This document shows, piece by piece, positions 8,339 to 17,184 of a DNA stretch of 64,000 bases. A program made the position numbers and the translations under genes. Under the pieces are notes generated by a model. The model was not told where the DNA came from. It saw nothing but the letters and a program-made list of their open reading frames with translations, and did not search any database. The stretch covers positions 1 through 64,000 of the forward strand of contig NZ_VLLF01000007.1 of the NCBI RefSeq assembly GCF_007830545.1, given 5' to 3'. How positions within the stretch are numbered: position 1 is the stretch's first letter; every line of letters begins with the position of its first letter. Source of the DNA: Roseibium hamelinense (GTDB lineage Bacteria > Pseudomonadota > Alphaproteobacteria > Rhizobiales > Stappiaceae).

Positions 8339-9757
8339 CTAGGCCTTTTCGGTTTGTTTGGAGTGTTCTTGGCCACCCGGTTGGCCTTCTGCTTCGGGCT
8401 CAGGGTCCTGTTCGTCGAGATCATCGCCGTCATCCACGAGAATTACCTCCTCGGTGATTTCTTCAGCCTCTGGGCTGTAGATCATGTCTTCATAAGCGGG
8501 AAACTCTTCAGGTGCGATGACGTTGTCGGCGTCCACATCCAGAGGCTCCGACGAAAGAACGGTGCCAACCTGAGCGGTGGTGGCGTATTCGAAGTCGGTT
8601 TTTTCGTCTTGCGTCAACGAGCTGCGAGAGAAAATACGCGTCATGATGAATGCAACCATTGCCAGCTCCACCACGATCACCATCATGTAAAGACCGCTCG
8701 GCCCAACTCTTTCCATCAGTATCGATGCCGTTAGCGGACCACCAACAGATCCGATCCCAAATGCTAACAAAAGGCCGGAGGAGGTTTCGACAAAGTCCTC
8801 CGGATCTGCGTAGTCATAGCCGTGTGCGGTCGCGATCGCATACGCTGGCTGCGAAAAGACACCGACCACGATTGCAAGCCCTGCGGCGGCATAAAATCCG
8901 GTTGGGGCAATCAGTACGATTGCAAGAGATGAAGCAGCCGTAAACGCACCGAGTCCCATAAGGACATAACGGCGATCCATGCTGTCCGACAGGCGCCCGA
9001 TCGGCCATTGAGATAACATGCCGCCTCCGATAATTGCCGCGGCATAAAAAGCGGATTGTTCGGTTGATAGCCCGATTTGCGAGCCATAGAGCGGTGTTAG
9101 GGTTAAAAGCGCGCCATTGGCAATGCCGATCAGAAGACAACCAACCATCGCGGCAGGAGAGTTGCGGTAAAGCTTGACCGGCCGGAACTGGACCAAGGCA
9201 ATAGGGGCCGGCTGGTTGGTTGTCGTCAACGCAACAGGCATGACCGCCAAGCTGACGACGACCGATGCGATGGCAAATGGTATGAATGAGTTGATGTCCA
9301 TGATCGAGATTGACACTTGGCCCATCATCAAGGAGCCGAACAGCACGACAACATAAACCGACATAACCATGCCGCGGTTTTCGTTGCTGGCCCGCTCATT
9401 CAGCCAACTCTCTACGATCATGTAAAACGCTGCAAGACAGAAGCCGGAAATGACGCGGATGGCAAACCAGGCGACCGGTTCCACCAGGATGGGATGCAAT
9501 ATCGCAGCTGCCGACATAAGGGAAACCATCGCTGCATAGGCGCGAATATGTCCGGCGCGCATAATCACGTGCGGTGCACCAAGGCACCCCAGAACCATTC
9601 CGATAAAGTAAGCGGATGAGATCAAACCGATTTGTAGATCGGTAAAAGCAGCCTGAGAGGCCGCCAGCGGCAAGAGCGTGGACTGCAGGCCGTGGCCTAA
9701 GACCAATAACGAAACCGACAGCAGCAGCGCCGAGATGGAGGCCAAAGTTTGCGCCAT
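8339..9757 (-). CDS. MFS transporter (YcaD-like) with acidic C-terminal tail
   Basis: The 472-residue protein shows about 12 hydrophobic spans. MFS signature-like loops are present between helices 2 and 3 (GAPHVIMRAGHIRAY) and helices 8 and 9 (IGRLSDSMDRRYVLM). Residues 390-472 form a long cytoplasmic tail crowded with Glu and Asp (ILVDDGDDLDEQDPEPEAEG). The core resembles the YcaD/CynX-like subgroup, for which substrates are poorly known. The acidic tail is unusual in length and may mediate protein contacts. The gene stands between dxs and the copper group, and a probable terminator separates it from dxs. Confidence 0.8.
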   Translation of the reverse strand: MAQTLASISALLLSVSLLVLGHGLQSTLLPLAASQAAFTDLQIGLISSAYFIGMVLGCLGAPHVIMRAGHIRAYAAMVSLMSAAAILHPILVEPVAWFAIRVISGFCLAAFYMIVESWLNERASNENRGMVMSVYVVVLFGSLMMGQVSISIMDINSFIPFAIASVVVSLAVMPVALTTTNQPAPIALVQFRPVKLYRNSPAAMVGCLLIGIANGALLTLTPLYGSQIGLSTEQSAFYAAAIIGGGMLSQWPIGRLSDSMDRRYVLMGLGAFTAASSLAIVLIAPTGFYAAAGLAIVVGVFSQPAYAIATAHGYDYADPEDFVETSSGLLLAFGIGSVGGPLTASILMERVGPSGLYMMVIVVELAMVAFIMTRIFSRSSLTQDEKTDFEYATTAQVGTVLSSEPLDVDADNVIAPEEFPAYEDMIYSPEAEEITEEVILVDDGDDLDEQDPEPEAEGQPGGQEHSKQTEKA

Positions 9758-9783
9758 TGCCGCGCTCCGACTGAATGCGGTTT

Positions 9784-9814
9784 AAAAACAATGCGCCGAC
9801 AGATCTGCCGGCGC
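9784..9814 (-). terminator. Probable terminator downstream of dxs
   Basis: On the minus strand, GCGCCG and CGGCGC form a stem around a 10-base, partly self-complementary loop, followed after four bases by TTTTT. It lies about 100 bases past the dxs stop and before the MFS gene. Confidence 0.5.
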
Positions 9815-9910
9815 GTAAGTAGGTACTACTTAAACCCACGCTTCTCAGCGATGGACTGCTATGTCAATCCACTAAAATTGCATAGCTCGGAGCATTCACA
9901 GACGAAAAAA

Positions 9911-11830
9911 TCAGGCCCTGACTGTGTCGGTCAGTTTTAAATCGCCAAGAGCTTGAAACACCACTTTCAAAATGCCGTCGGCCGACAATCCTGCGTCGCG
10001 GTACATAGCATCAGGCTTGTCCTGATCAATGTAGCGGTCGGGCAGGCAGATCGTCCGGATTTTCAAACCATGATCAAGCAAACCTTGTTCGGCCAGAGCG
10101 GACAGAACGTGACTTCCAAAGCCGCCAACTGAGCCTTCTTCCACCGTTACAAGAACTTCGTGTTCCCGTGCCAGCCGGTTAATCAGCTCCAGATCAAGCG
10201 GTTTAGCAAACCGGGCGTCCGCCACGGTTGTCGGCAGTCCGGCCGCGTCCAGTTCATCGGCTGCTTTAAGGCATTCCGACAGCCTGCCTCCAAACGACAG
10301 AAGCGCAACCTTTGTGCCCTCCCGGCGGATTTGTCCTTTGCCAATTTCTAAGACTGTCCCGCGCTCTGGCATGTCGAGTCCGACACCTTCGCCGCGCGGA
10401 TAACGGAATGACAAGGGGCCTTCATCGTATGCGACAGCCGTCGCAACCATATTGCGCAGTTCGATTTCATCCGCCGCGGCCATCACGACAAATCCGGGCA
10501 AGCAGCTCAAATACGCGGTGTCAAAAGCACCGGCGTGGGTTGGCCCGTCGGCGCCTACAAGACCTGCGCGATCGATCGGGAAACGGACCGGTAAGCCCTG
10601 AATTGCGACATCGTGCACCACTTGGTCATACGCGCGCTGCAGAAAGGTTGAATATATTGCGGCGAAGGGCTTGTATCCCTCGGTAGCAAGCCCCGCAGCG
10701 AACGTAACGGCGTGTTGTTCCGCGATGCCAACGTCGAAAGTGCGCTTCGGGAAGGCTTCGCCAAACAGATTCAAGCCGGTGCCATCAGGCATTGCTGCGG
10801 TGATAGCTACAACCTTCTCGTCCTCCTCGGCCTCTCGGATCAGCGAGGTCGCGAAAACGTTGGTGTAGCTCGGTGCGTTTGCTTTTGGCTTTGCCTGTTT
10901 GCCGGTGACGACATCAAACTTTGCAACCCCATGATACTTGTCTTTCGCGCCTTCTGCCGGCGCATATCCTTTGCCCTTTTGCGTGACGGCGTGGATCAGG
11001 ACTGGGCCGTGATGGGTGTCTCGCACATTCTTCAGGATGGGAAGCAGATGGTCGAGATTGTGCCCGTCAACTGGACCGACATAATAAAATCCCAGCTCCT
11101 CGAACAGTGTTCCGCCGGTCCAGAAACCACGTGCGTACTCTTCTGCGCGCGCAGCTTTTTCCTGAAGAGGCTTCGGCAGTGTTTTTGCAAATGATTTGGC
11201 CGCGTCCCGCAGAGACTGGTAGGTTTTGCCCGATACCAGCTTGGCGAGGTAGGCGGACATGGCCCCGACCGGCGGCGCTATGGACATGTCGTTGTCGTTG
11301 AGGATCACGATGAGTCTTGAACCGAGAGACCCAGCATTGTTCATGGCTTCATAGGCCATGCCCGCAGACATTGCGCCGTCGCCGATGACCGCGACAACAT
11401 TGTTGTCACCGCCATCAAGATCCCGGCCCACAGCCATGCCAAGGCCGGCCGAGATGGATGTCGACGAATGGGCGGCGCCAAACGGGTCATACACGCTTTC
11501 AGCACGTTTGGTGAACCCCGACAGTCCATTGCCCTGCCTGAGCGTGCGGATTCGGTTTCGGCGTTCGGTCAATATCTTGTGGGGATAGCACTGATGGCCG
11601 ACATCCCAGATCAAGCGATCGTCCGGAGTGTTGAAGACGTAGTGCAGCGCGACCGTGAGCTCCACCACGCCGAGACCTGCTCCCAGGTGACCGCCCGTAA
11701 TGGACACGGCATCGATCATCTCGGCCCTGACTTCCTCTGCAATCTGTTTCAGATCTGTTTCTGGAAACTTGCGCAGGTCTGCCGGCTTGATAATTTGGTC
11801 AAGAAGTGGGGTATCCAGTGGGGATTTCAC
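9911..11830 (-). CDS. dxs: 1-deoxy-D-xylulose-5-phosphate synthase
   Basis: This 639-residue thiamin-diphosphate enzyme condenses pyruvate with glyceraldehyde 3-phosphate, the entry step of the MEP isoprenoid pathway; its product also feeds thiamin and pyridoxal synthesis. The length is typical. Recognisable parts are the N-terminal [14 protein letters not shown], the TPP-binding [18 protein letters not shown] (about 152-169), and the transketolase-like central domain with [15 protein letters not shown], whose Glu activates the cofactor. [15 protein letters not shown] and a complete C-terminal domain follow. The usual neighbours xseB and tlyA are both present, but each is separated from dxs by inserted genes. 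Confidence 0.97.
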   Translation of the reverse strand: MKSPLDTPLLDQIIKPADLRKFPETDLKQIAEEVRAEMIDAVSITGGHLGAGLGVVELTVALHYVFNTPDDRLIWDVGHQCYPHKILTERRNRIRTLRQGNGLSGFTKRAESVYDPFGAAHSSTSISAGLGMAVGRDLDGGDNNVVAVIGDGAMSAGMAYEAMNNAGSLGSRLIVILNDNDMSIAPPVGAMSAYLAKLVSGKTYQSLRDAAKSFAKTLPKPLQEKAARAEEYARGFWTGGTLFEELGFYYVGPVDGHNLDHLLPILKNVRDTHHGPVLIHAVTQKGKGYAPAEGAKDKYHGVAKFDVVTGKQAKPKANAPSYTNVFATSLIREAEEDEKVVAITAAMPDGTGLNLFGEAFPKRTFDVGIAEQHAVTFAAGLATEGYKPFAAIYSTFLQRAYDQVVHDVAIQGLPVRFPIDRAGLVGADGPTHAGAFDTAYLSCLPGFVVMAAADEIELRNMVATAVAYDEGPLSFRYPRGEGVGLDMPERGTVLEIGKGQIRREGTKVALLSFGGRLSECLKAADELDAAGLPTTVADARFAKPLDLELINRLAREHEVLVTVEEGSVGGFGSHVLSALAEQGLLDHGLKIRTICLPDRYIDQDKPDAMYRDAGLSADGILKVVFQALGDLKLTDTVRA

Positions 11831-11969
11831 GGTACGATCATCTCTCTGCTGTAATGTTGGGCAGCCTTACACGATGCGTATCTAGGGCGCAAACCGTAGT
11901 GCGGGCAATTAGCGGGTAGCTTTGTCGCTGCTTTCACCGCAGCGTTACACCTCACACTACAATTTTTGG

Positions 11970-12106
11970 TCTATATTGGTAAAAAAAGCCATCTATCACC
12001 CTTTAGGGTGATGCATTAATGCGCGAAGTGTCATAGCAAATACACGTGGTCGATGGGGCCACGTGCACAGTGATCAACTGGGGCCGCTCTTGCGGCCCCT
12101 TTTTTT
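11970..12106 (+). ncRNA. Candidate small RNA ending in a strong terminator
   Basis: The gap between dxs and the LuxR gene, both on the minus strand, holds three consecutive hairpins readable on the plus strand. The first is ATCACCC-TTTA-GGGTGAT (11995-12012). The second is CACGTGG (12043-12049) paired with CCACGTG (12059-12065). The third is a terminator, GGGGCCGC-TCTT-GCGGCCCC with seven T (12080-12106). No open frame of note lies in this interval. The terminator has no T run on the minus strand, so it serves a plus-strand transcript although neither neighbour is on that strand. The 5' end is uncertain; a TATATT-like box lies near 11972-11977. No known RNA family was recognised. Confidence 0.55.
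12080..12106 (+). terminator. Strong rho-independent terminator of the candidate small RNA
   Basis: A perfect 8-bp GC-only stem, GGGGCCGC/GCGGCCCC, with a TCTT loop, followed immediately by seven T. It is functional only in the plus-strand sense. Confidence 0.85.
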
Positions 12107-12133
12107 AACGCGGTTTTGCAATGTGGATCTGCG

Positions 12134-13300
12134 TTAGAAGAGCTGACCCAGCTCGTGAACAAGGCGGGAGAGTGCCAGCTGGGACTGGCAGTTTGTTTTC
12201 TCGAAAATCCTGCGCAGATGAGTCTTGGCCGTGTTCCGGGTAATTTCCAGCCGGGTCAGGGTGTCCTGCATCGAGCCGGTAATCGACAAATGATATGCCA
12301 GTTCAGCTTCTCGCGACGACAATCCAAACCTTGAATTCAGCAAAGAAACGACCTGCTTGGAAGGCGGGCGCTGATCTCGCACCACGATGAGAATGTGGTC
12401 TTGAGATGGCCCTACTGTCGTGGGTTTACGGCTAACGCCACGCACAACCACGTGGGACAACGCGCGATGGTCGTTTTCGACAAAGATCGAGTGCGGCTCG
12501 GTCGGGCGGCATGCCCCGGATTTGTTCTGTCGCGCCGCATTTGCCAATTCGTCCGAGACGGCAATGAGGGCGGCTTCAATATCCCGGACCCGGGGAACGA
12601 TGCGGTCTGCGCGGCAGTCGAACAAGTGGCCGATGGTTTCAAGAGGAACATCACGCATCGAGGGCTGGACCAATCGAAAATCCCTGTCGAGAATGAAGGA
12701 CAGCTGTCCGGGGCTTTGAAAGAGAAAGCCGAGCATGTCCTGCTGTGGCGGGAATTGCGCAATCTTGTCATGAACATTCAGTGCAACCAGCAGCGCTTTG
12801 GACAATCGTGAAAACACTGGTGCGACAGCCGCAGGATCCGCATCCGAAATTGCGATGTTTGGAAAAAGACAGCCGAACAACACACATCTGCTGTTGTCTC
12901 TGATAAGTGGGGTGATGAAACCCGGCCAATTCGCAATGTCGTTCGGGTTCGAGTGTTGGCAAACGCGGTCAAGCATGCCTGCGCCCTCGGGCCATTGCGA
13001 CAAGAGCTTTGCCTTGCAATAGGGATAGTTCGCAGATGCTGTACGCAGCAGGAAGGTTAAAGCCGATGTGTTGCCTTCAGCCTTGATACCGGTCAGGAAA
13101 TCGATCAATTGCGCTGCTTTTTCAGGGCAGCAGTACCGCCCTGTGTGATGCTCGAACCGGTCAAACTCGATCACAAAGAGCTTGCATTCCAACTTTTGTT
13201 CGGCGTGCGACAGGGCTGCAGGAAGAGTTTCCTGCTGAAGGGTGCTTCGGTGCACACCCTCAATAATCTTAATTTCATCGTTTGCGGTTAGCGAAAGCAT
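12134..13300 (-). CDS. LuxR-family transcriptional regulator
   Basis: The 388-residue protein ends in a LuxR/FixJ-type helix-turn-helix (about 325-385). Its visible motifs are FGLSSREAELAYHLSITG and EITRNTAKTHLRRIFEKTNC; the second matches the recognition-helix region followed by the usual QSQLALSRLV. The N-terminal 300 residues match no receiver or autoinducer domain that I can see and probably form a sensory region of unknown ligand (several Cys, no transmembrane helix). The gene sits between xseB and dxs, interrupting a normally adjacent pair, and shares its downstream gap with the candidate small RNA. Its targets are unknown. Confidence 0.82.
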   Translation of the reverse strand: MLSLTANDEIKIIEGVHRSTLQQETLPAALSHAEQKLECKLFVIEFDRFEHHTGRYCCPEKAAQLIDFLTGIKAEGNTSALTFLLRTASANYPYCKAKLLSQWPEGAGMLDRVCQHSNPNDIANWPGFITPLIRDNSRCVLFGCLFPNIAISDADPAAVAPVFSRLSKALLVALNVHDKIAQFPPQQDMLGFLFQSPGQLSFILDRDFRLVQPSMRDVPLETIGHLFDCRADRIVPRVRDIEAALIAVSDELANAARQNKSGACRPTEPHSIFVENDHRALSHVVVRGVSRKPTTVGPSQDHILIVVRDQRPPSKQVVSLLNSRFGLSSREAELAYHLSITGSMQDTLTRLEITRNTAKTHLRRIFEKTNCQSQLALSRLVHELGQLF

Positions 13301-13399
13301 AAAAAGAGGGTCGCGGAAACACTACCAATTGGCAACCACCAATTCGCTCAAAACGATTGTCCAATTGCCGGTTTGCCGGACTGGTTGTCCTGCTCGCCC

Positions 13400-13657
13400 T
13401 CAGCTTTCCGGATCGAGCTGTGTGGTGGACGCCGCTGCCCCGTCGTGCCCAAGCTGAATCTTCTCGACTTTTGATTCTGCCGATTTCAGCAGTTTGTCGC
13501 AATGCTGGCGCAATGCCGCGCCGCGTTCGTAGATTTCGATGCTGCGCTCCAATGGAACGTTCCCCTGTTCCAATTCCCTGACAATCGTTTCCAGCTGCTT
13601 CAAGGCATCTTCGAAGGTAAGGGAGGCGATATCCTGAGGCACTTCTGTGTTGGTCAT
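13400..13657 (-). CDS. xseB: Exodeoxyribonuclease VII small subunit
   Basis: The 85-residue protein has the XseB signature: [20 protein letters not shown] near the N-terminus, then a helical hairpin with [24 protein letters not shown]. XseB binds the large subunit XseA to form the nuclease that degrades single-stranded DNA; xseA is not in the window. It is downstream of the HDAC-like gene (54-base gap, same strand), as is common in Rhizobiales-type genomes. Confidence 0.93.
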   Translation of the reverse strand: MTNTEVPQDIASLTFEDALKQLETIVRELEQGNVPLERSIEIYERGAALRQHCDKLLKSAESKVEKIQLGHDGAAASTTQLDPES

Positions 13658-13711
13658 ATCGGTCCGGTATTGGGTTGGTTTGCTGATTGCGAACGCGTCA
13701 CCTGCAGATGG

Positions 13712-14641
13712 TCATGCGTCCATCAAGGTTAAAACATGAGCTGCCACGGATCGCGCGAGCCCCTCCAAGTCATAGCCGCCCTCTAGCACTGACACAACGC
13801 GCCCGTCGGCATGTTGATCGGCAATACCCATCAAAGCTCGGGTTGCCCACGCAAAATCTGTCTCGGTAAAGTTCAGCCCACCAAGCGGGTCACGCATGTG
13901 AGCATCGAAACCGGCAGAAATGATAACCAACTCGGGTCTGAAGTCGTTGAGTCGTGGCAGTATGACGCTGTCCATCGCTTCTTTAAAAACAGTCCCGTCG
14001 GCACCTGGCGGTAGCGGCGCATTAACAATGGTCCCGGCGTCGCCGGTCTCATCCGCAGCTCCGGAACCTGGGTAAAGCGGCATTTGGTGCGTGGAGCAGT
14101 ACATGACGCTCGGGTCTGACCAAAAAATATCCTGGGTCCCATTGCCATGGTGGACATCGAAATCAATGATGGCGACACGGTCTAGACCATACTTGTTTTG
14201 CGCATAGCGGGCTGCAACAGCCACATTGTTGAAAAAACAAAATCCCATGGCGCGGTCTTTTTCCGCATGGTGGCCGGGAGGGCGTGAGGCCGAAAAAGCG
14301 TTTTGGACTTTTTTGTCCAAGACCTCGTCCACAGCCCGGCAAGCTCCGCCTACGCCGCGAAGCGCGGCCTCCCAAGTGCCCGGTGACATGGTGGTATCTG
14401 CATCAACCCGGGCAAGACCCTCATCCGGCGACAGATTGTGCAGCATATCGACATAGGACATTGGATGCGCACGGGCTATGTCTTCAACGGTTCCCACGGG
14501 GGCTAGATCACGTTCGAGCGCCTGAAACTTCTCATGCTCCAATATCCGGTCAACCGCGCGCAGCCGGTCAGGGCGTTCAGGGTGGCCAACGGGAGTAAGG
14601 TGATCAAGATAACTCGAATGATGAAGCAGGAGTGTCGACAC
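13712..14641 (-). CDS. Histone-deacetylase-family zinc hydrolase (acetylpolyamine/acetoin-utilisation type)
   Basis: The 309-residue protein has the arginase/deacetylase fold signatures. These are HPERPDRL near the N-terminus, RPPGHHAEKDRAMGFCFFNN with the catalytic His pair (about 138-139), the metal-binding IIDFDVHHGNGTQ (Asp and His ligands), the second Asp ligand in ISAGFDAHMRDPLGG, and the terminal LEGGYDLEGLARS. Bacterial members deacetylate small acetylated amines or proteins. A GTG start at 14641 gives the proper family N-terminus (STLLLHH). It precedes xseB, matching a conserved arrangement in related bacteria. Confidence 0.9.
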   Translation of the reverse strand: MSTLLLHHSSYLDHLTPVGHPERPDRLRAVDRILEHEKFQALERDLAPVGTVEDIARAHPMSYVDMLHNLSPDEGLARVDADTTMSPGTWEAALRGVGGACRAVDEVLDKKVQNAFSASRPPGHHAEKDRAMGFCFFNNVAVAARYAQNKYGLDRVAIIDFDVHHGNGTQDIFWSDPSVMYCSTHQMPLYPGSGAADETGDAGTIVNAPLPPGADGTVFKEAMDSVILPRLNDFRPELVIISAGFDAHMRDPLGGLNFTETDFAWATRALMGIADQHADGRVVSVLEGGYDLEGLARSVAAHVLTLMDA

Positions 14642-14879
14642 GGCGGGCGTTTCCGGAGATCAGATGTTGTTCTCTTATGGTGAAGGCCATCTGAACGGGT
14701 CGGCCCACATGTGTCAATCGCACAGGTGTCAGTGCACCCTGTTGGAGAAACCACCCGAAAATTCGAAAGTTCAGACGAAATCTGCAAATCCGTGAGAGTT
14801 TCAACATTTTTGCGCAACGTTTGTTTTATTTTGTCCCCGTCCAATGCGGCGTGCATCCTACGCCACAGGGGAAAATGAC

Positions 14880-15653
14880 ATGACGCTTATGAATTCCGTC
14901 TTTTCAGCAGTCGCATTTGCGGCGCTCACGATACCTGCCTCCGCAGATCAGATAACGGTTCTGGCCGGTGACCTGCCACCCATGTTTTTGGCAGATGGCC
15001 AAGGACGGGAGGCGGAGATTATTAAGAAGACCCTCGAGAAATGCGGCCACGAAGTCACTTTCGAGATTCAGCCTTTTACGCGCCATTGGGAGAGCTTCAA
15101 GTCCGGGGCAGGCGATGCTGTCGCCACCGTTCCGGTCGGTATGCCAGTAGGCGGGGCAGAATCGAATGTCTACATACGTTACCAGAATGGTGTTTCGTTC
15201 CTGACCGGGGCCGGAACTGAATACAATGGGCTGGAAGATCTTGCGGGAAAAAAGGTCATTGCATTCAAAGGTGCTGGGTCAATCATCCCGGGTCTTTCTG
15301 AGCATACAGGGTCATTTGACGACTACCGCGAGGTCACGGATCAAATCACTCAGAGCCGTTCCCTATTCGGGGGGCGTGTCGACGCGATCATCGGGGATGG
15401 CATGCTGTTTGCGGAGTATAATCGCCAACTCCAAGGACAAGCCGATCTGCGCTTTGATCCGAACCAGCCGGTCACATTCAAGGCGGTTTTCGAATCCAGC
15501 CCTTACGCGATGGTATTCCGAGACCCTCAGCATACCGAGGATTTCAACCGTTGCTTTAGCGAACTTGATGCCGATGGAACGATCGCCAAAATTAATACGG
15601 CGTGGGTCGACAAATATCGCGACAGCCTCGGCGAATCCTATCTCGGATACTGA
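14880..15653 (+). CDS. Orphan periplasmic solute-binding protein, family 3
   Basis: The 257-residue protein starts at ATG 14880 behind AGGGG and has a clear signal peptide cut after PASA (about residue 22). The mature part is a family-3 binding-protein fold: ITVLAGDLPPMFLADGQGREAEIIKKTL, a hinge segment GLEDLAGKKVIAFKGAGS, and QSRSLFGGRVDAIIGDG. Such proteins bind amino acids or related small acids. No permease or ATPase gene adjoins, so it is an orphan that might serve a distant ABC system or a sensor. An upstream in-frame ATG at 14844 was rejected because it would bury the signal peptide. Confidence 0.8.
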   Translation: MTLMNSVFSAVAFAALTIPASADQITVLAGDLPPMFLADGQGREAEIIKKTLEKCGHEVTFEIQPFTRHWESFKSGAGDAVATVPVGMPVGGAESNVYIRYQNGVSFLTGAGTEYNGLEDLAGKKVIAFKGAGSIIPGLSEHTGSFDDYREVTDQITQSRSLFGGRVDAIIGDGMLFAEYNRQLQGQADLRFDPNQPVTFKAVFESSPYAMVFRDPQHTEDFNRCFSELDADGTIAKINTAWVDKYRDSLGESYLGY

Positions 15654-15961
15654 ACCTTTCAGTGCACTTGGTTGAAAGCAGTTTGACGGGATCCCAAAAA
15701 AAGAGCCGGCACAATTGGGCGCCGGCTTGCTTGGAGGTGCGGGCGTAAAGCCCGTGGGGAGGTCCGCTGCATCTGCTCACCAAAGGGTATATGATTCCAT
15801 CGCGCCATCGGCCCATGTTCCAAACGATTGCTGAGGGTATTGCCGTGAAAACCCCAGATTGTTTTCACCTTTCCACATGCGCGTTGTCTGTTTGGACGAT
15901 TTGTCGAAAAGTTTGTGAAAATGATTTAGGTAGTTTTTGCAATAAAATTGCCCATCCACTT
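15654..15961. other. Gene-free interval between convergent genes
   Basis: About 310 bases lie between the binding-protein gene and the end of the Sua5 gene. The only supported element is the minus-strand terminator at 15696-15727. Short open frames here show no recognisable product. Confidence 0.6.
15696..15727 (-). terminator. Rho-independent terminator, probably of the Sua5 gene
   Basis: On the minus strand, AGCCGGC and GCCGGCT form a perfect 7-bp stem with a 10-base loop, followed by C and seven T. It lies about 235 bases past the Sua5 stop, so the transcript has a long 3' tail. On the plus strand it lacks a T run. Confidence 0.75.
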
Positions 15962-16954
15962 CTAGCGCGGAGCCGCAGCCCGGCGCAAACGGTCATTAAT
16001 TGCTTCGCCGAGGCCATTTTCGGGAATTTTTTGGACTTTGATCGCGGTGCTTTGGCCCGAGTCCAATTGCCGTAAATAGCCGAACAGATTGGCGGCAGCC
16101 TCCTTCAAGTTGCCCGTCGGGCTGAGGTTTAAGAGTCTTGATGCTAAGCTTGAATTTTCAGGCAAGGTCGGACCAAAAGCGAGCACCACATCCCCGGGAT
16201 CGATTCGGTCGACATTCAAGACAACCAGGGCATCAGGAGCATAGTGCGATGTCATCATTCCTGGTGCAGCAGGGGCTGTGTCATTGGTTGTCGGCCCCTC
16301 CAGCAGCGGCCGCCCACCGAGCGCCTCAACGAGAGCCTCACGTTCAACACCACCAACACGTAGGAGCCTCGCTGTTCCATCAACAACCGAAACAATGGTG
16401 GATTCGACGCCGACCGGGCAAGGCCCCGTATCGATCAGGAAGTCGAGCGCAGGTTCCAAGTCCGCAATCACGTGTTCAGCTGTTGTCGGGCTGATGCGGC
16501 CGGAGCGATTGGCGCTGGGAGCTGCCAGGGGGCGGCGGCTTATTCGCGCCATGAAACGCATAACTGGCCCAGCAGGCACTCGAAGGGCAATTGTATCAAG
16601 GCCGGCGGTTGCCAGGTCACAAACCGGTGAGGTTGTTTTTTTGGGGACGACGAGGGTAAGCGGCCCTGGCCAGAAAGTTTCGGCAAGTCTGTCAGCAACC
16701 GGGTCGAATGCGCCATGCTGTTGCGCGGTTTCGATTGAATCAATATGGCAAATCAGCGGGTTAAATTGGGGTCTGCCCTTAGCTTCGTAGATGCTCGCGC
16801 ATGCCAAAGAGTTTGTTGCGTCTGCCGCAAGGCCGTAGACGGTCTCGGTGGGAATGGCAACGAGACCGCCCCTGAGCAGCGTATCCGCAGCAGCTCGCGC
16901 CTCAGCACTGCCGGTCCAGCTTGTCTCTTTCAGATCGATTGACCAACGTTTCAT
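15962..16954 (-). CDS. L-threonylcarbamoyladenylate synthase, Sua5/YrdC/YciO family
   Basis: The 330-residue enzyme makes threonylcarbamoyl-AMP from threonine, bicarbonate and ATP for the t6A37 modification of ANN-decoding tRNAs. The YrdC domain (about 15-205) shows GGLVAIPTETVYGLAADATN, KGRPQFNPLICHI, FWPGPLTLVVPK and SANRSGRISPTTAEHV. The C-terminal Sua5 domain starts after a linker with PGMMTSHYAPDA. The protein is thus the long Sua5 form, not the short TsaC form. ATG 16954, behind GAGGAA, was chosen over an upstream in-frame start at 17044 that would add 30 non-conserved residues. Confidence 0.92.
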   Translation of the reverse strand: MKRWSIDLKETSWTGSAEARAAADTLLRGGLVAIPTETVYGLAADATNSLACASIYEAKGRPQFNPLICHIDSIETAQQHGAFDPVADRLAETFWPGPLTLVVPKKTTSPVCDLATAGLDTIALRVPAGPVMRFMARISRRPLAAPSANRSGRISPTTAEHVIADLEPALDFLIDTGPCPVGVESTIVSVVDGTARLLRVGGVEREALVEALGGRPLLEGPTTNDTAPAAPGMMTSHYAPDALVVLNVDRIDPGDVVLAFGPTLPENSSLASRLLNLSPTGNLKEAAANLFGYLRQLDSGQSTAIKVQKIPENGLGEAINDRLRRAAAPR

Positions 16955-17024
16955 GTCGTGTTCCTCGCTGCCCCAAAAATACAGCCGATCGTCAAAAAAT
17001 GCGGACCTGCCGCTGGGATACGAC

Positions 17025-17052
17025 TTGACGTTTACGTAAACCAAGGTATCGT
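17025..17052 (+). promoter_or_regulatory. Probable promoter with overlapping palindromic operator before the acyl-CoA dehydrogenase operon
   Basis: TTGACG at 17025-17030 could serve as a -35 box, with TATCGT at 17047-17052 as a -10 box (16-base spacer). Lying across the spacer is the perfect 12-base palindrome GTTTACGTAAAC (17030-17041). An operator in this position would let a repressor or MerR-type activator control the operon. From memory it resembles operators proposed for MerR-family regulators of branched-chain and fatty-acid degradation (LiuR-like), but this needs a motif search. Confidence 0.5.
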
Positions 17053-17184
17053 CCTGCCCACAAGAGCTGGATGCGCGTTTTGAGCCGGGGCGGCCTGTTC
17101 GTCAAGCTGGCCTAGCGCATCAATTTACAAGACGGCGCCAGTCACGGCTCGTTGGCGCCGAACACTTGGTCAGGGAGGACCTCC

